Assembly: GCA_025603075.1 (NCBI GenBank)
Contig: MU626459.1
Span: 1 to 35,072 of the forward strand
DNA length: 35,072 nucleotides
DNA from: Neoconidiobolus thromboides FSU 785
Lineage: Eukaryota > Entomophthoromycota > Entomophthoromycetes > Entomophthorales > Neoconidiobolaceae
Reading direction: 5' to 3'
The translations under genes were made by a program, and so were the position numbers. The stretch's first letter is position 1. Each line of letters opens with the position of its first letter. The notes beneath the pieces were generated by a model. The model was not told the DNA's origin. It searched no databases and was given only the letters and a program-made list of their open reading frames with translations. This document shows, in pieces, positions 11,720 to 21,735 of this stretch.

Positions 11720-12486
11720 TTTAAACAAGCAAATAGTTTAGAATGCTTTTGAGTTATTTTTATAGAATATTAATGGTATTTACGCAGTTATATTTGATTT
11801 TAATTCTTGGATAATTGTGCATAGAATTTAGTAATTAAAATTACTTTATTTAATAAACAGTTAATTTTGTATGGTTTAAATTCATATCCTTCCAATATTC
11901 AAGAATAGCTTAAATGTTTATTATGTTATAAATCTATTTTTCTATAGCCCCTACCTTTGTACAATAGACGCAATAAAATAAATCGTAAATTCAATCAATA
12001 TTAGATATATTCAATGTAAAACAATTTTAATGCTTTGCTTTAATGATAAAAGATGAAAAGTATTGAATATCAAATATGAAATCATTGTTCTTCTTCATCT
12101 ACTCAATAACAATAATCATATTTCAGATTTTAATAAGTTTTAAAGGAGAATAAATCATCTCTTAAGATTGCAGTTTTTTTGAAATTATAATTAAAATTAT
12201 AGTTAAAACTATAAAACATTAAGTTATATTTTTTCATCTTTTAGATATTGGGATTGTTTTTTAATACAATACATTAATTATTAATAAAGATATTGCTATT
12301 TAAAAAACAAAAGTAGAACATCTAAATTACTGAAATCTTGGAACATTTAAATATAGCTATTAAAGTTAAACTGTGAAATTATTTCCAAAACAAATTTAGT
12401 CACAATTTGTTTGCTTATTTTGTATATTTTTTATTGCTCAAGAATCAGTTAGTTTATTAAAACCTAGAACATCAAAAAAAATTTAT

Positions 12487-12563
12487 GTACTTTTTAATTT
12501 TACTGATAGCTTTTCCACTTAAATATCATTTGAAAAATAAGAACAAAGAAAACTAAAAACGCC
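12487..12563 (-). mobile_element. Decayed family A MITE
   Basis: ATTTTACTGATAGCTTTTCC, then ACTTAAATATCATTTGAAAA, follows the inverted family core (ATTTTACTAACAATCTTTCC, ACTTAAATAGCGCTTAAAAA) with scattered mismatches. Both termini are lost. Confidence 0.45.
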
Positions 12564-12664
12564 TTTATTTATAAACAAACATAATCTGAAATATTACTAT
12601 TTTAGCTATTGTTATAATTAATATCCTTTTTTTATATTAATTATAATAAAATTATTTGTTAAAG

Positions 12665-12768
12665 ATATGGGGCTGTTTTTTTAATTTCATTATTTTTCCA
12701 TTTTTAAGCGCTATTTGTGTGGAAAGATTGTTAGTGCAATTCTTAAACAAAAAAATACATCCCCATAT
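12665..12768 (+). mobile_element. Family A foldback MITE, intact
   Basis: Starts ATATGGGGCTG and ends ACATCCCCATAT. The centre TTAAGCGCTATTTGTGTGGA retains the AGCGCT palindrome. One of the best preserved copies in the window. Confidence 0.82.
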
Positions 12769-12920
12769 AATGTATTCAAATAGTTTGGTAATTAAATATT
12801 TTAAAATAAAAAGCTAAAGTAGTAATTTTTTTAAATAATTATATACATAACAGCTTAATTAAATATAATTTAAAGCTTTAACACCTGGTTTAATTATAGT
12901 AGTAATTTAATGTTTTTATT

Positions 12921-13335
12921 ATGAAATATCGCTTTGTCAGCTCCATGATTCAGTATAGCATAACAGTCACTTGGGTTGTTGTGTTCTCGTGCTCAGATAC
13001 AATCAATTCCATGCTTTTAGTTTGATTTTCTGTGAGAATTCCTAACTTCACATTGCAAAGAATATTACCTCCCCGTTTTGATATCCATACTTATTGGAGT
13101 ATTCAGCATAACAACTCAAGGCTTTTTAATTGAATTATTCCGTGATATCTTGTATATTTGATAAAGCAACTAAATCCTTCTAGTAGTATTTTGCATAGAT
13201 TTTATAGTAGTATTGTCTACTCTATCTATTTTACATAGTCTATAGCCTATTACATGCTATTCTTCATCATTTAAGTCTATCTTAGTCACATAGACTAAGA
13301 CCTTTTGACTCCAATCACTGAGTACTAGACTTCAC
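12921..13335 (+). mobile_element. Solo LTR, copy 3 (old, diverged)
   Basis: Aligns end to end with the LTR at 13369 in the same orientation but is shorter and visibly more diverged. It starts ATGAAATATCGCTTTGTCAG and ends GAGTACTAGACTTCAC. The TATA box has decayed (GTATTCAG), and no flanking duplication is visible. Confidence 0.7.
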
Positions 13336-13368
13336 TCTAAATACAAAATTTAATATTTAAGAAAAAAG

Positions 13369-13830
13369 TGTGAAATGTCGCTTTGTCAGTCCCATGGTTA
13401 ATTATAGCATAACAATCGCCTAAGCTGTTGTGTTCTCAAGTTTAGAGACAATCAATCCCACATTCTTAGTTTGATTTGCTATGAGGATTTCTAGCTCCAT
13501 TCCAAAGAATATTATCTTCTCATTTTGACATTTCTATTTTTCAGAGTATAAAAGAGTTTACAAAGTATAGTAGTTCGAGGCTTTTTAACTAATTATTCTT
13601 TGATATCTCGAACATTTAATAAAGCCACTAAGGTTTCTTAATAGTATCTTACCTAGATTTACATTAGTATTGTCTATTCTATTTGTCTTATATAGCTTGT
13701 AACCTATTACGTGCTATTCCTCATAATCCAAGTCTATCTTAGTCACATAAACTAAGACCTTTCGACTTATAGTGTAGTCAACCCAGCAATAGCTGTTCTT
13801 GACTCCAAACACTGAGTATCAGATTTCACA
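13369..13830 (+). mobile_element. Solo LTR, copy 4, with 4-bp target duplication
   Basis: This 462-bp element with termini TGTGAAAT and ATTTCACA is flanked by AAAG at 13365-13368 and 13831-13834. TATAAAAG lies at 13547-13554 and AATAAA at 13618-13623. It is nearly identical by eye to the copy at 2171, suggesting recent activity of the parent retrotransposon. Confidence 0.82.
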
Positions 13831-14186
13831 AAAGCTATAAAAGTTTTTTCAATTAATTATTTATAATAAATAAAATTTTAATTTTAATTTTAACAGCTAA
13901 AATAAATTTATAAATAAAAAAATAATTTATTAGTAGTAAATTACACAAAAAGTAATAAAAAATAATATTAAAAAATAAGTTTAATTAATTAAATGTAATA
14001 AGATTTTAAAAAAAATTATACCAAAAAGTTTTTTACGCTCTATATTAAAATGTCATATATAAAAAACATAGTCTTGATTTTAATTTTATACTATAACTAT
14101 TAAATATAAATATCGAAATATCAAAATAATTTTTCTTCATTAATTTTTATTTAATTTTTTATATTATCTTTTATTATAAATATGTA

Positions 14187-14225
14187 ATATATGGGGATGT
14201 ATTTTTGTATTCAAGAATTTTACTA
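14187..14225 (-). mobile_element. Truncated family A MITE end
   Basis: ATATATGGGGATGTATTTTTG, then TATTCAAGAATTTTACTA, matches the right end of the family in inverted orientation. The match stops abruptly, leaving about 39 bp. Confidence 0.6.
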
Positions 14226-14316
14226 TGATTTAAAATAAACTTGTCTTATCTTTTATTTACAAACAATTGTATTAAAAATATGTATAAAAAGTATATACAA
14301 TTGTTTAGACTTTTAA

Positions 14317-14416
14317 ATCTGGGGATGTTTTTTTTGATTTCATTACTTTTCCTCTTTTGAGTACTATTTGAGCAGAAAAACTGTTAGTAAATTCTTAAAC
14401 AAAAATACACCTCCGT
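14317..14416 (+). mobile_element. Family A foldback MITE
   Basis: TCTGGGGATGTTTTTTTTGA, then AGTACTATTTGAGCAGAAAA and TTAGTAAATTCTTAAAC, ending ACACCTCCG. The core is clear; the right terminus is mutated. Confidence 0.7.
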
Positions 14417-14755
14417 CTATTAAAGTTGAATTATTATAAAAATTAAATTTTATTCTGTTTTGTTTGTTAACTTTAATTTATGATTGTACCTTGATTTAAC
14501 ATACACCAGTTAATTTTATTTTATTATTAGTTAATGATTTTAAATAAATTTAGAAACTTTATAAAGTATTTATTTAAGTTTAATTGCTAATTAAATAGCT
14601 ATTTATTTAATTCAATAAGGCTTATTTTATTTTTGAAGAAATTAATTACAGATTTTCATTTTAAAATCTTGCAGTAAAGTTTTCTAGTTACAAAGAATTA
14701 AATTGACTCAGTTCTGGATCAACAAAGTGATCATTTGCACTATATTACAATACAT

Positions 14756-14941
14756 TCAAGTTAAAAAAGATAAATTGCCAATCAAATTTTTTAGTAAACA
14801 CTTTGGAAAAGTGTAATATGCCAATTTTTCTTTTGAAGATTTCAACTTGCTTGGAAGTTTATTCCAAGGTTTAAAATCTGAACAAAATTGCAACGCAATT
14901 TTTGCCCATTTAAAATACAAGAATCTAATAGAGTCATCCAA
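14756..14941 (-). pseudogene. Possible relic of a non-LTR reverse transcriptase tail
   Basis: A 61-codon frame contains KPWNKLPSKLKSSKEKL followed by KCLLKNLIG. This resembles the short WNxLPxxL...FKxxLKxxL segment that often ends the reverse transcriptase of non-LTR retrotransposons. Nothing upstream in any frame extends it into recognisable catalytic motifs, so if real it is a 5'-truncated dead copy. It could equally be a chance frame. Confidence 0.25.
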
Positions 14942-15551
14942 AATATTTAGCTTTTATTTACCCACCCCTAAAATCAACAAATTATGATCCAATACCTAAC
15001 CAATCAAGTGAAGCTCTTTGGTAAGTACTTTTCTAAAATCGAATCAACTACAAATCATTTGAAGCTCTACAACGTCATCTTAAACCAATGGCCAGGTGGG
15101 AACCTATCATTCTTTAGCTTAGCCATTAAGGGATAGATAAAGCAGTCACATCTTGATTTTAGAACCGGGTTAACTGGAGTATTGTATAGAATGTGATAAA
15201 AGTATTTTTGAAGCTATAAAATATAAAGTAGAGTAATAATAATAAAACAGTAAAGATAGGTTTTATATGAGGCAACTATTATTTTATTATGTTGGTGTTA
15301 TATGTATACTAATTTAAAATATAGTTATAGTCATCAATTTGAATTTGATTTTATTGTAAAATAAGAATTTAACTCCACTTTTAAAAATTACTTTATAAAT
15401 CTAAAAAAAGAAATTGAAAATTAACGAATGATAATATTAATCCAGTCCAAAACTAGAATGTGAGAAAAATAAAAATAAAAATGTGGAGAAGGAAAAAAGG
15501 AAATAAATACTCATTTTATAGAACAAAAGACTTTTAATTCTCTTTAAAAAA

Positions 15552-16736
15552 ATGATAACTAAATTACCTTACTTGATGCTTGAAACGGTCATGGACTTAT
15601 TACCAATTGACGATAAGTTAAATAGTGCTTTATTATACAAAGAATGGTATCTCTTGATCTTAAATAAAATCCTTTATAAACTGGAAATTAAAGGAATTAA
15701 ACAATATCAGTTGTGGATTAATGTAATTAAATCTAAAGGTCACTTAATCAAACATATAAAGATGGAACAGGTGAATGAATGTCACATCAAACAAGTGTTA
15801 AAGTATTGTACAAAACTAAGAAAGTTAGAAATCGATATTAGTAATTTAAGAATTGAAAAGGAATTCAATATTGAAATTCAACATATCAAAAGTTTTAAAT
15901 TAAGTAGTAATAGGCTAAAAAGCCAATTGTTTCTATTTAATAGTTTGAACTGTTTACATTTAGATCTCCCATTATTTCAATCGGACTCTATGTTGAATCT
16001 ATTGACTAAGGTAAAGCAATTAAATTCGTTATCTATTAGATTATTCCAATTTGAACAACCTTTGTTGACGTATTGTTTTAATTTGAATGTAAAAGTATTG
16101 AATTTAAATGGAAAGTTGAATAATCAAATGAATACGGTTACCGTTGATAACAACACTATTCGGAAGCTATATCTCAATTTTAATCATAACAACAAATTAG
16201 TTTATTATATCAATACAAATCAACTTCATACCTTGGAGTTAATTAATGATAATAATCAATTATTACATCAATTCAAATTAGTCAAAAACTCGGTATTAAC
16301 TCATTTAACACTAAAGAATATCAAATTAACTAAAAAACAATATTCCCAATTTCCAAACTTGAAGAAGTTGAATTTTGGTAATGATAATAATTCCAATTAT
16401 AAACATTTTTGGTATCTCTGCTCTAAACTTAGGTTGATATCGCTTACTATTAATGATCCCAAATTGAATGATAATACTTTTACTCATTTTAAATGTATAG
16501 CTTCTTTACAACAGTTTTGTTTAATAAGTCCACTATATCTTAATGTGAATTTCTGGTTGAGTATTAACTTTAAATTGAGACAGTTAACACGATTAATAGT
16601 ACATAATAAGTCAACTACAATTGTCGACCAAGTACCAAAATTCCCTCTAAAAAATAGCATTTTATTTTTATATTTACAAGATAAGCATATCAATTTAAAA
16701 CTATTTCCTAACTTAATTCATGCTTATTTATTATAA
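15552..16736 (+). CDS. F-box protein with leucine-rich-repeat-like body
   Basis: A single-exon 394-residue protein. The first 45 or so residues (ITKLPYLMLETVMDLLP, then a DDKLNSALLYKEWYLLI stretch) fit a degenerate F-box, the helix bundle that binds Skp1. The rest is a string of irregular leucine- and asparagine-rich units of about 25 residues (patterns such as LKVLNLNGKLN, LHTLELINDN, LKKLNFGNDN), typical of LRR/RNI-like folds used to recognise substrates. The expected role is a substrate adaptor of an SCF ubiquitin ligase. The start is the first ATG, in an A-rich leader (TTTAAAAAAATG). The gene ends 44 bp from the end of the convergent subtilisin gene. The F-box call rests on weak similarity; the repeat body is clearer. 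Confidence 0.72.
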   Translation: MITKLPYLMLETVMDLLPIDDKLNSALLYKEWYLLILNKILYKLEIKGIKQYQLWINVIKSKGHLIKHIKMEQVNECHIKQVLKYCTKLRKLEIDISNLRIEKEFNIEIQHIKSFKLSSNRLKSQLFLFNSLNCLHLDLPLFQSDSMLNLLTKVKQLNSLSIRLFQFEQPLLTYCFNLNVKVLNLNGKLNNQMNTVTVDNNTIRKLYLNFNHNNKLVYYINTNQLHTLELINDNNQLLHQFKLVKNSVLTHLTLKNIKLTKKQYSQFPNLKKLNFGNDNNSNYKHFWYLCSKLRLISLTINDPKLNDNTFTHFKCIASLQQFCLISPLYLNVNFWLSINFKLRQLTRLIVHNKSTTIVDQVPKFPLKNSILFLYLQDKHINLKLFPNLIHAYLL

Positions 16737-16780
16737 TAAAATATTATATTATTTGTTGTTAAAAACGAATGATTTGTTAT

Positions 16781-17971
16781 TTATTCAACTAAATTATAAG
16801 CTAATAAATTATTTGTATTTAAATTTAGACCTTTAAGTTGACCCTTTGTAGTAGCTTGAGTAATTTTATCATATAACTGAAAAGGATCTGAATTTTCAAT
16901 GCTTAAGAAATAAGCCATAAGTCCAGCGACATGAGGGGAAGCCATGGAAGTACCCGAAATTGTGTTAGTTTTACCATTGTTCCAAGTAGATAAAATATTC
17001 TCTCCAGGGGCAAATAAAGACACACATTTTCCCCAATTAGAAAAACTAGCTTTTAAGTCTTGGTTATTACTAGCTCCAACTGATAGCACATACTCAGAGC
17101 TAGCAGGTGAATAATCACAAGCATTATTATTATCATTTCCTGCAGCAACCGCAAATGCTAATCCAGATTTAACTGCTGCTTCTACAGCTCTATTAATGGA
17201 TTCAGAATATTCTCCACCTAAAGACATATTAGCTACAGATGTGTTCTTATTCTTTTTGGCATCTTTAGCAGCCCATTGAATTCCAGCAATAATATCTGAA
17301 TATGCTCCACTACCTTCAGCGTTTAGCACCTTAACTGCAACTAAAGTGGCTTTTTTTGCTACTCCATATAACCTGGATCCTACCGTACCAGCAACATGAG
17401 TACCATGACCATTATCATCTATATCATCCGAATCGGAAAATGTTTTTCCCCATTTTGCACGACCTTCAAATTCAGGATGATTAATGTTAATTCCTGTGTC
17501 AATCACATATACATTTACATTACTACCACCATTATTATCAAATACATAATCATTAGATTTCTTTATTCTTTGTGAAAGTCTACTAAGTCCCCAAGGAGCA
17601 TTTAATTGACGCAATAAATCAATGCTCATAGTTCTATCTTCTTCAATTAGTTCTACTTCTCTCATTCCACGAATTGATTTTATTGTGGTAGGACTAAATT
17701 GTCCACAATACCCTTTGAAGTTGTCATGGTTATAGATATATTTCAATTGTAATTCAGTATTATTTAGAACTGATCTTGTGTTACTTTGTATTAGTGAGCG
17801 AACTTTAGTTAAATGAATATTTAATATGTCCATATTGGACCGAGTATTCTCTTGTGTTGATATGCCTGCATTCGATTGAGCATCTTGTTGTTTTAGTAAT
17901 ATTATATAATTGGTTGGGCTTGATGTTGCTATGGATGGTATTAAACAGATTAAATAGAAGAGAAATTTCAT
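16781..17971 (-). CDS. Secreted subtilisin-like serine protease (S8, proteinase K type)
   Basis: Single-exon gene, 396 residues. Residues 1-17 are a signal peptide (MKFLFYLICLIPSIATS). About 20-115 form an inhibitor I9 propeptide starting NYIILLK. The mature enzyme begins near residue 116. The catalytic triad is complete: Asp158 in YVIDTG, His189 in GHGTHVAG and Ser342 in GTSMASPHVAG, with oxyanion Asn279 in AAGND. Length and order match fungal proteinase-K-like enzymes, so it should be an active secreted endopeptidase after propeptide removal. The 5' leader is an (ATT)n-rich tract with a TATA-like sequence near 18012-18026. The next gene upstream on the same strand encodes another secreted protein (CAP domain). 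Confidence 0.95.
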   Translation of the reverse strand: MKFLFYLICLIPSIATSSPTNYIILLKQQDAQSNAGISTQENTRSNMDILNIHLTKVRSLIQSNTRSVLNNTELQLKYIYNHDNFKGYCGQFSPTTIKSIRGMREVELIEEDRTMSIDLLRQLNAPWGLSRLSQRIKKSNDYVFDNNGGSNVNVYVIDTGININHPEFEGRAKWGKTFSDSDDIDDNGHGTHVAGTVGSRLYGVAKKATLVAVKVLNAEGSGAYSDIIAGIQWAAKDAKKNKNTSVANMSLGGEYSESINRAVEAAVKSGLAFAVAAGNDNNNACDYSPASSEYVLSVGASNNQDLKASFSNWGKCVSLFAPGENILSTWNNGKTNTISGTSMASPHVAGLMAYFLSIENSDPFQLYDKITQATTKGQLKGLNLNTNNLLAYNLVE

Positions 17972-18333
17972 TGTATTTATTATTATTTATTATTATTTAT
18001 TATTATTTATTATTTTTTTATATAAGATTTTAAATGTTTTTTTATGTTTTTATATCTTTCTTTGATATAAGTCTAACTTTATTTATTGAGTGTAGATTTT
18101 GAATTTTTCAATTATCTTAATTAGGTTAACTAGTAGCTGATAAAACTACAAAGTTTTATAAAAAATTGAAGTTTGAGATTTGAGTAACAGTAAAGAAAAT
18201 ACAAGTTTAAATTACTAAATAGAACTATTATCAATTACTAAATGAATTCATATACTAATTAAATACTAAAAATAAAAATGACTTCACATATTAAACAGAT
18301 TAATTTATTCCATACAACTCATTCAGCATTATT
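17972..18333. promoter_or_regulatory. Promoter region of the subtilisin gene with ATT-rich tract
   Basis: The first 45 bases upstream of the ATG are repeats of a TTATTA(T) type (17975-18013 on the plus strand). A TATATAA-like box follows on the minus strand near 18012-18026. The remainder up to the CAP gene stop shows nothing recognisable. Confidence 0.4.
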
Positions 18334-19179
18334 CTAAAAACTACTAGCTCTCCCAAACACTTGCGTCCAATAGAGGTGATTGACCCCAGCCCCAAACTCG
18401 TCATATTCCTTATTGATCATATTCTTATAATGTCCTGGGGAATGGTACCAAGCTAGCACGACCTCCTTAACCGTCCTTTGATTCCACGCTACATTTTCAG
18501 CCACTGCTCGCCATCGGTATCCAATATTACTTACTCGATCACCTGGAGAAGACCCATCTGAACCCACATGACTCATTTTATGATGACGATATTGATCATC
18601 ACTATGCCTCTGAGCACATTTGGTTAATAAAGAATTATATTTTAATGGCCTTGCATTCGCTTTTTTTCTTATTTGGTTGACATAAGCTAGCATTAAGCGA
18701 TAGTCAAGTGGACCATTTGTGCTATTGTTTGCTAATCCATTTACTGGTTGATCTTCATTTTCCTTATTGTTTGTAGTATCGGTATTTGGCTTTGGACTTG
18801 GATATTCGTTTTTTAATAGGAAATCATTATCATTTTTGTCACTTAACTTGTTGTATTCTATATTATTATTGCTATAAGGGTTATTATTATTATAAGGATT
18901 ATTATTATTATTATAAGGATTATTATTATTATAAGGATTATTATTGCTATAAGGGTTATAAGGTCTATATGAGTTATAGGAACCATCTTTATTTGAGATG
19001 ATTTGCTGATACTTCTTCCCGTTTTTGATTATAGTATTTTTTATAAATACATTTGTGTCTTTAGAGTTTGGATCTAAGCCGCTTATTACTGTTATTGGGG
19101 GCCCATTGTTTGTTACTTTGTTGATTATATCTATCGAAGTTATAAAATTTAGTAGAAATAAATAACAGTAGACTTTCAT
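18334..19179 (-). CDS. Secreted CAP-superfamily (SCP/PR-1-like) protein with Asn-rich linker
   Basis: Single exon, 281 residues. A short hydrophobic N-terminus (MKVYCYLFLLNFITSI) is a likely signal peptide. Residues 70-108 are a tandem PYNNNN-type repeat, and about 110-158 form a further hydrophilic linker. The CAP domain spans about 159-281, with SHVGSDGSSPGDRV (His204), AENVAW (Glu228), WYHSPGHYKNM (His250) and terminal YWTQVFG. These are the conserved cavity and signature regions, in the form common in bacterial and fungal CAP proteins. Family members are secreted and some bind sterols or lipids; a role in host or substrate interaction is inference. The start chosen is the only ATG that gives a signal peptide. 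Confidence 0.9.
   Translation of the reverse strand: MKVYCYLFLLNFITSIDIINKVTNNGPPITVISGLDPNSKDTNVFIKNTIIKNGKKYQQIISNKDGSYNSYRPYNPYSNNNPYNNNNPYNNNNNPYNNNNPYSNNNIEYNKLSDKNDNDFLLKNEYPSPKPNTDTTNNKENEDQPVNGLANNSTNGPLDYRLMLAYVNQIRKKANARPLKYNSLLTKCAQRHSDDQYRHHKMSHVGSDGSSPGDRVSNIGYRWRAVAENVAWNQRTVKEVVLAWYHSPGHYKNMINKEYDEFGAGVNHLYWTQVFGRASSF
18880..18975 (-). repeat. In-frame tandem repeat coding for NPYNNNN units
   Basis: The plus strand shows repeats of ATAAGGATTATTATTATT with one to three extra ATT units per copy. Read on the minus strand it encodes Asn-Pro-Tyr followed by runs of Asn or Ser-Asn. Copy number is likely to vary between strains, changing linker length without breaking frame. Confidence 0.75.
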
Positions 19180-19767
19180 CTTTAATTTAGTAGTACAAAA
19201 TTATTTAAAAAGATAGGATTTCTTTTTTGAGTGTAGTAAAATATTTATATTTATAAAGTTCATCAAACTTCTCTTTGATTAAAACTAATCTTTTTAGTTG
19301 ATCTTAAATTTTAAATGAATTTTTTTGTTTAGATAATCTTGTTTTTAGTGAGTTTAAATTTAGAAAAATTTAAACCCTTTTTTAATGAGTAGACAGACCA
19401 TTTTTCAAAATAGTCCATAGTGTATCATTTTTTTAAAAGTAGTTGATGTTGGGCCATTTCATATTTGCCCTTTTTTAATAAAAAAAATCCAGAAGTTATT
19501 GGTTGCAACAGTAAATGATGCTTTGTTTAAAAATAATGTTGCTTTTGCTGCAAGTATTCTCAATATAGCAGCTATATATCTATAACAAATAAGATTTCCC
19601 CTTAAAAAAGCATATATGGCTAATTAATAACTCTGATAGTATTGTAATTAAAGCCTTCATATTAAAAGATTCAACTAATTTTTAATTACTTTACTATCAC
19701 AAATGAGCATTGTCTACACATAGTTTCAAATCAAAATAAAATCATGGTGAATTGAGTTTAAATACAG

Positions 19768-19932
19768 TTTGCAGCTGCTACAACTCTATTACGACTTAAT
19801 TTGCGGTAGTTTTTACAGTCAACTATTTGTTTGTTAAATTTTTTTAATACTTAACTATTTTGGCATGATTCAGAAAAATTTATTCTTAAGCGAATAGTTA
19901 GTTGTCGCAATAGAGTTGTAGCAGTTGTAATT
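19768..19932 (+). mobile_element. Family C small inverted-repeat element, copy 2
   Basis: The left end GCAGCTGCTACAACTCTATT (19771) recurs inverted at the right end as AATAGAGTTGTAGCAGTTG, giving a terminal repeat of about 26 bp with few mismatches. The interior is about 110 bp with no coding capacity. The diverged relative is at 2864-3018. Confidence 0.6.
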
Positions 19933-19950
19933 CAAATTAACCCTTTGAGT

Positions 19951-20114
19951 ATTGAGTTTTAGAGAAATCGTGATCCAATTAGCATAGAATTAATTAAAAA
20001 GTATGATATAATGGGGCATAATTTTTTGAAAAATTTGGTATTGAAAGAGTTAACAAGTATATTAGAAAATACTATCACTCAATGAAATATACATGTTCAT
20101 TAGTACATCATTAA
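19951..20114 (+). pseudogene. Short frameshifted protein relic, identity unknown
   Basis: One frame reads IELIKKYDIMGHNF. One base over it continues FEKFGIERVNKYIRKYYHSM and about ten more residues before a stop. The composition is less biased than random A+T-rich translation, hinting at a decayed coding segment, possibly from a transposase. I cannot name the family. Confidence 0.2.
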
Positions 20115-20562
20115 AACTGCCTTAGTTGAATTAAAGTTTATCCATTTTATTACCTATAATATTTAGCCGCACTCCTTCAATTTTTTATTGTAAAACATTT
20201 TTTACAAGTTTATACTCAAAGTTAAAGCTTGTCATTGAAAGTGGTTTTGAGTCTGGGTTTTATTCTATTTGGTAGTTATGTAAGAAAAATGATTAAAATA
20301 TAATAAAACTTTAAATAGAAAATGTAATATTTACTTTAAAATTATAGTGTTTTGTTATGTTATAAATAAACTTTCAATAAAAGGGAGTTTATTAAAAATA
20401 AATACGTTTAAAAGTTTTAAAAGTATTAAAATTATACTTAAGGATTTTAACGGTTTAATAACTCTTGTTTATAATTTTTATCCCTGTTTTCTGCGGAAAG
20501 TACAAAATTCCATCTTGTTTTGTTACAAATATCGAGTATGAAGTTCTGTTTGTCAAAACAAA

Positions 20563-20632
20563 TATTTTATTTTATTTTATTTTATTTTATTTTATTTTAT
20601 TTTATTTTTATTTTTATTTTTATTTTTATTTA
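20563..20632 (+). repeat. TTTTA/TTTTTA microsatellite
   Basis: About nine TTTTA units are followed by about four TTTTTA units, ending TTTATTTAAATATT. The switch in unit length suggests slippage in the T run followed by expansion. Confidence 0.9.
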
Positions 20633-20808
20633 AATATTAAAAATGCAAACTCACAAGTGTTTTATTTATAGTGGTAAGCATAATGTGGATATATTCATAT
20701 AAATTTACTGTATAAACATTGACTATAAAGCTAATTATACTAAAATGAAATAGTTTACGTGATTTATTGCGATACTATTCCATTGTACTCAAATCATCCT
20801 CACAAATA

Positions 20809-20914
20809 ATATGAGGATGCTTCTTTTGGTTCCGTTGCTTTTTTCATTCTTATGCACTATTTGAGTGGAAAAACTGTTAGCGAGATTCTTGAACAAAAAA
20901 GTACATCCCATATA
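20809..20914 (+). mobile_element. Family A foldback MITE
   Basis: ATATGAGGATGCTTCTTTTGG at the left and GTACATCCCATATA at the right. The centre ATGCACTATTTGAGTGGA is family-typical. It lies about 840 bp upstream of the sugar transporter. Confidence 0.78.
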
Positions 20915-21735
20915 TAAAATACTATGACTATATTTAATTTAAAAGAGTTTTTTTGGATAGAGTTATAAATGTGATATAATTAATAGAGTTTAAAAGACCA
21001 ATAATAATTAAGCTATATGAATACTACTTTGTTATATAGTAGTTTATAGTTCCATTTAAATTGTTAAACTTTACATTGATCCAAGCATATTATAATTGTA
21101 ATAAAATATTGTAGCTAATCATAAACTAAATTAGCAATCTTTCAAAAGATTTGCAATCTCAAACTATTCTAAAGCTTTGCCTGCTTTTTAATAAAACTAA
21201 AGACCACCTTAAAACATTTACAGTAAAAACACACTAGCTTTTTTTTCAATCTTATTTTTAATTTTACATAATTTACTAATGGCTTATTAACAAAATTAAT
21301 TTAAGAATTTGATGTCATTTAAGCCTTTGATAAATTTGAACTCAGGGTTTATAAAATAATAATAGATTTTAATTATTTGCTCATAACTAAATCATTTGTG
21401 CGTGAAATAAAAATATTTAATTCCTCATGTATAAAATAATTTAAAAAGAAAATAGCTAAATAAAAACAATGTAAATTCAATAAAGTTTATTGACATAAAC
21501 AAATTAATACTATTTAATATAATTTTTTTTATAACAGTAAGACCTAGAATTCTTTAACCAAAACCAATAATAACTGAACTGATTGACAAAAATAAGTCAA
21601 TTTTTGTATCATATTGTTTAGCATTTTAATCAGTTCATAAATTTCACCTGTGCTTAAACGGATGAAACCATCTTATTGGCTAAATTAAAAAGGCATAAAT
21701 AATAATTTTAAGAAACAATATAAAAAGACAATCGA

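Larger units (their letters stand above)
11720..15551. other. Repeat-rich intergenic region upstream of the ABC gene
   Basis: No complete gene recognised. It contains a decayed A element, three further A copies, two solo LTRs 33 bp apart, and a possible relic of a retrotransposon tail at 14756-14941. Around 12197-12214 there is a small A+T hairpin (TTATAGTT, two bases, AACTATAA). The 500 bp before the F-box gene at 15552 shows no obvious coding content. Confidence 0.55.

Noticed and set aside
14950-15190. Possible decayed plus-strand coding stretch with a repeated TGAAGCTCT
   Set aside because: Stops in every frame and no recognisable motif; a nine-base direct repeat is not enough to support a feature.
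16484-16693. Minus-strand frame inside the F-box gene
   Set aside because: Antisense shadow of a long, clearly coding plus-strand frame.
18786-19001. Plus-strand Tyr-rich frame over the CAP gene
   Set aside because: It is the opposite strand of the Asn-rich tandem repeat in the CAP protein; the Tyr/Lys pattern follows from that repeat.
20347-20671. Two overlapping small plus-strand frames
   Set aside because: Composition is that of random A+T-rich sequence, and the second reads through the TTTTA tract.
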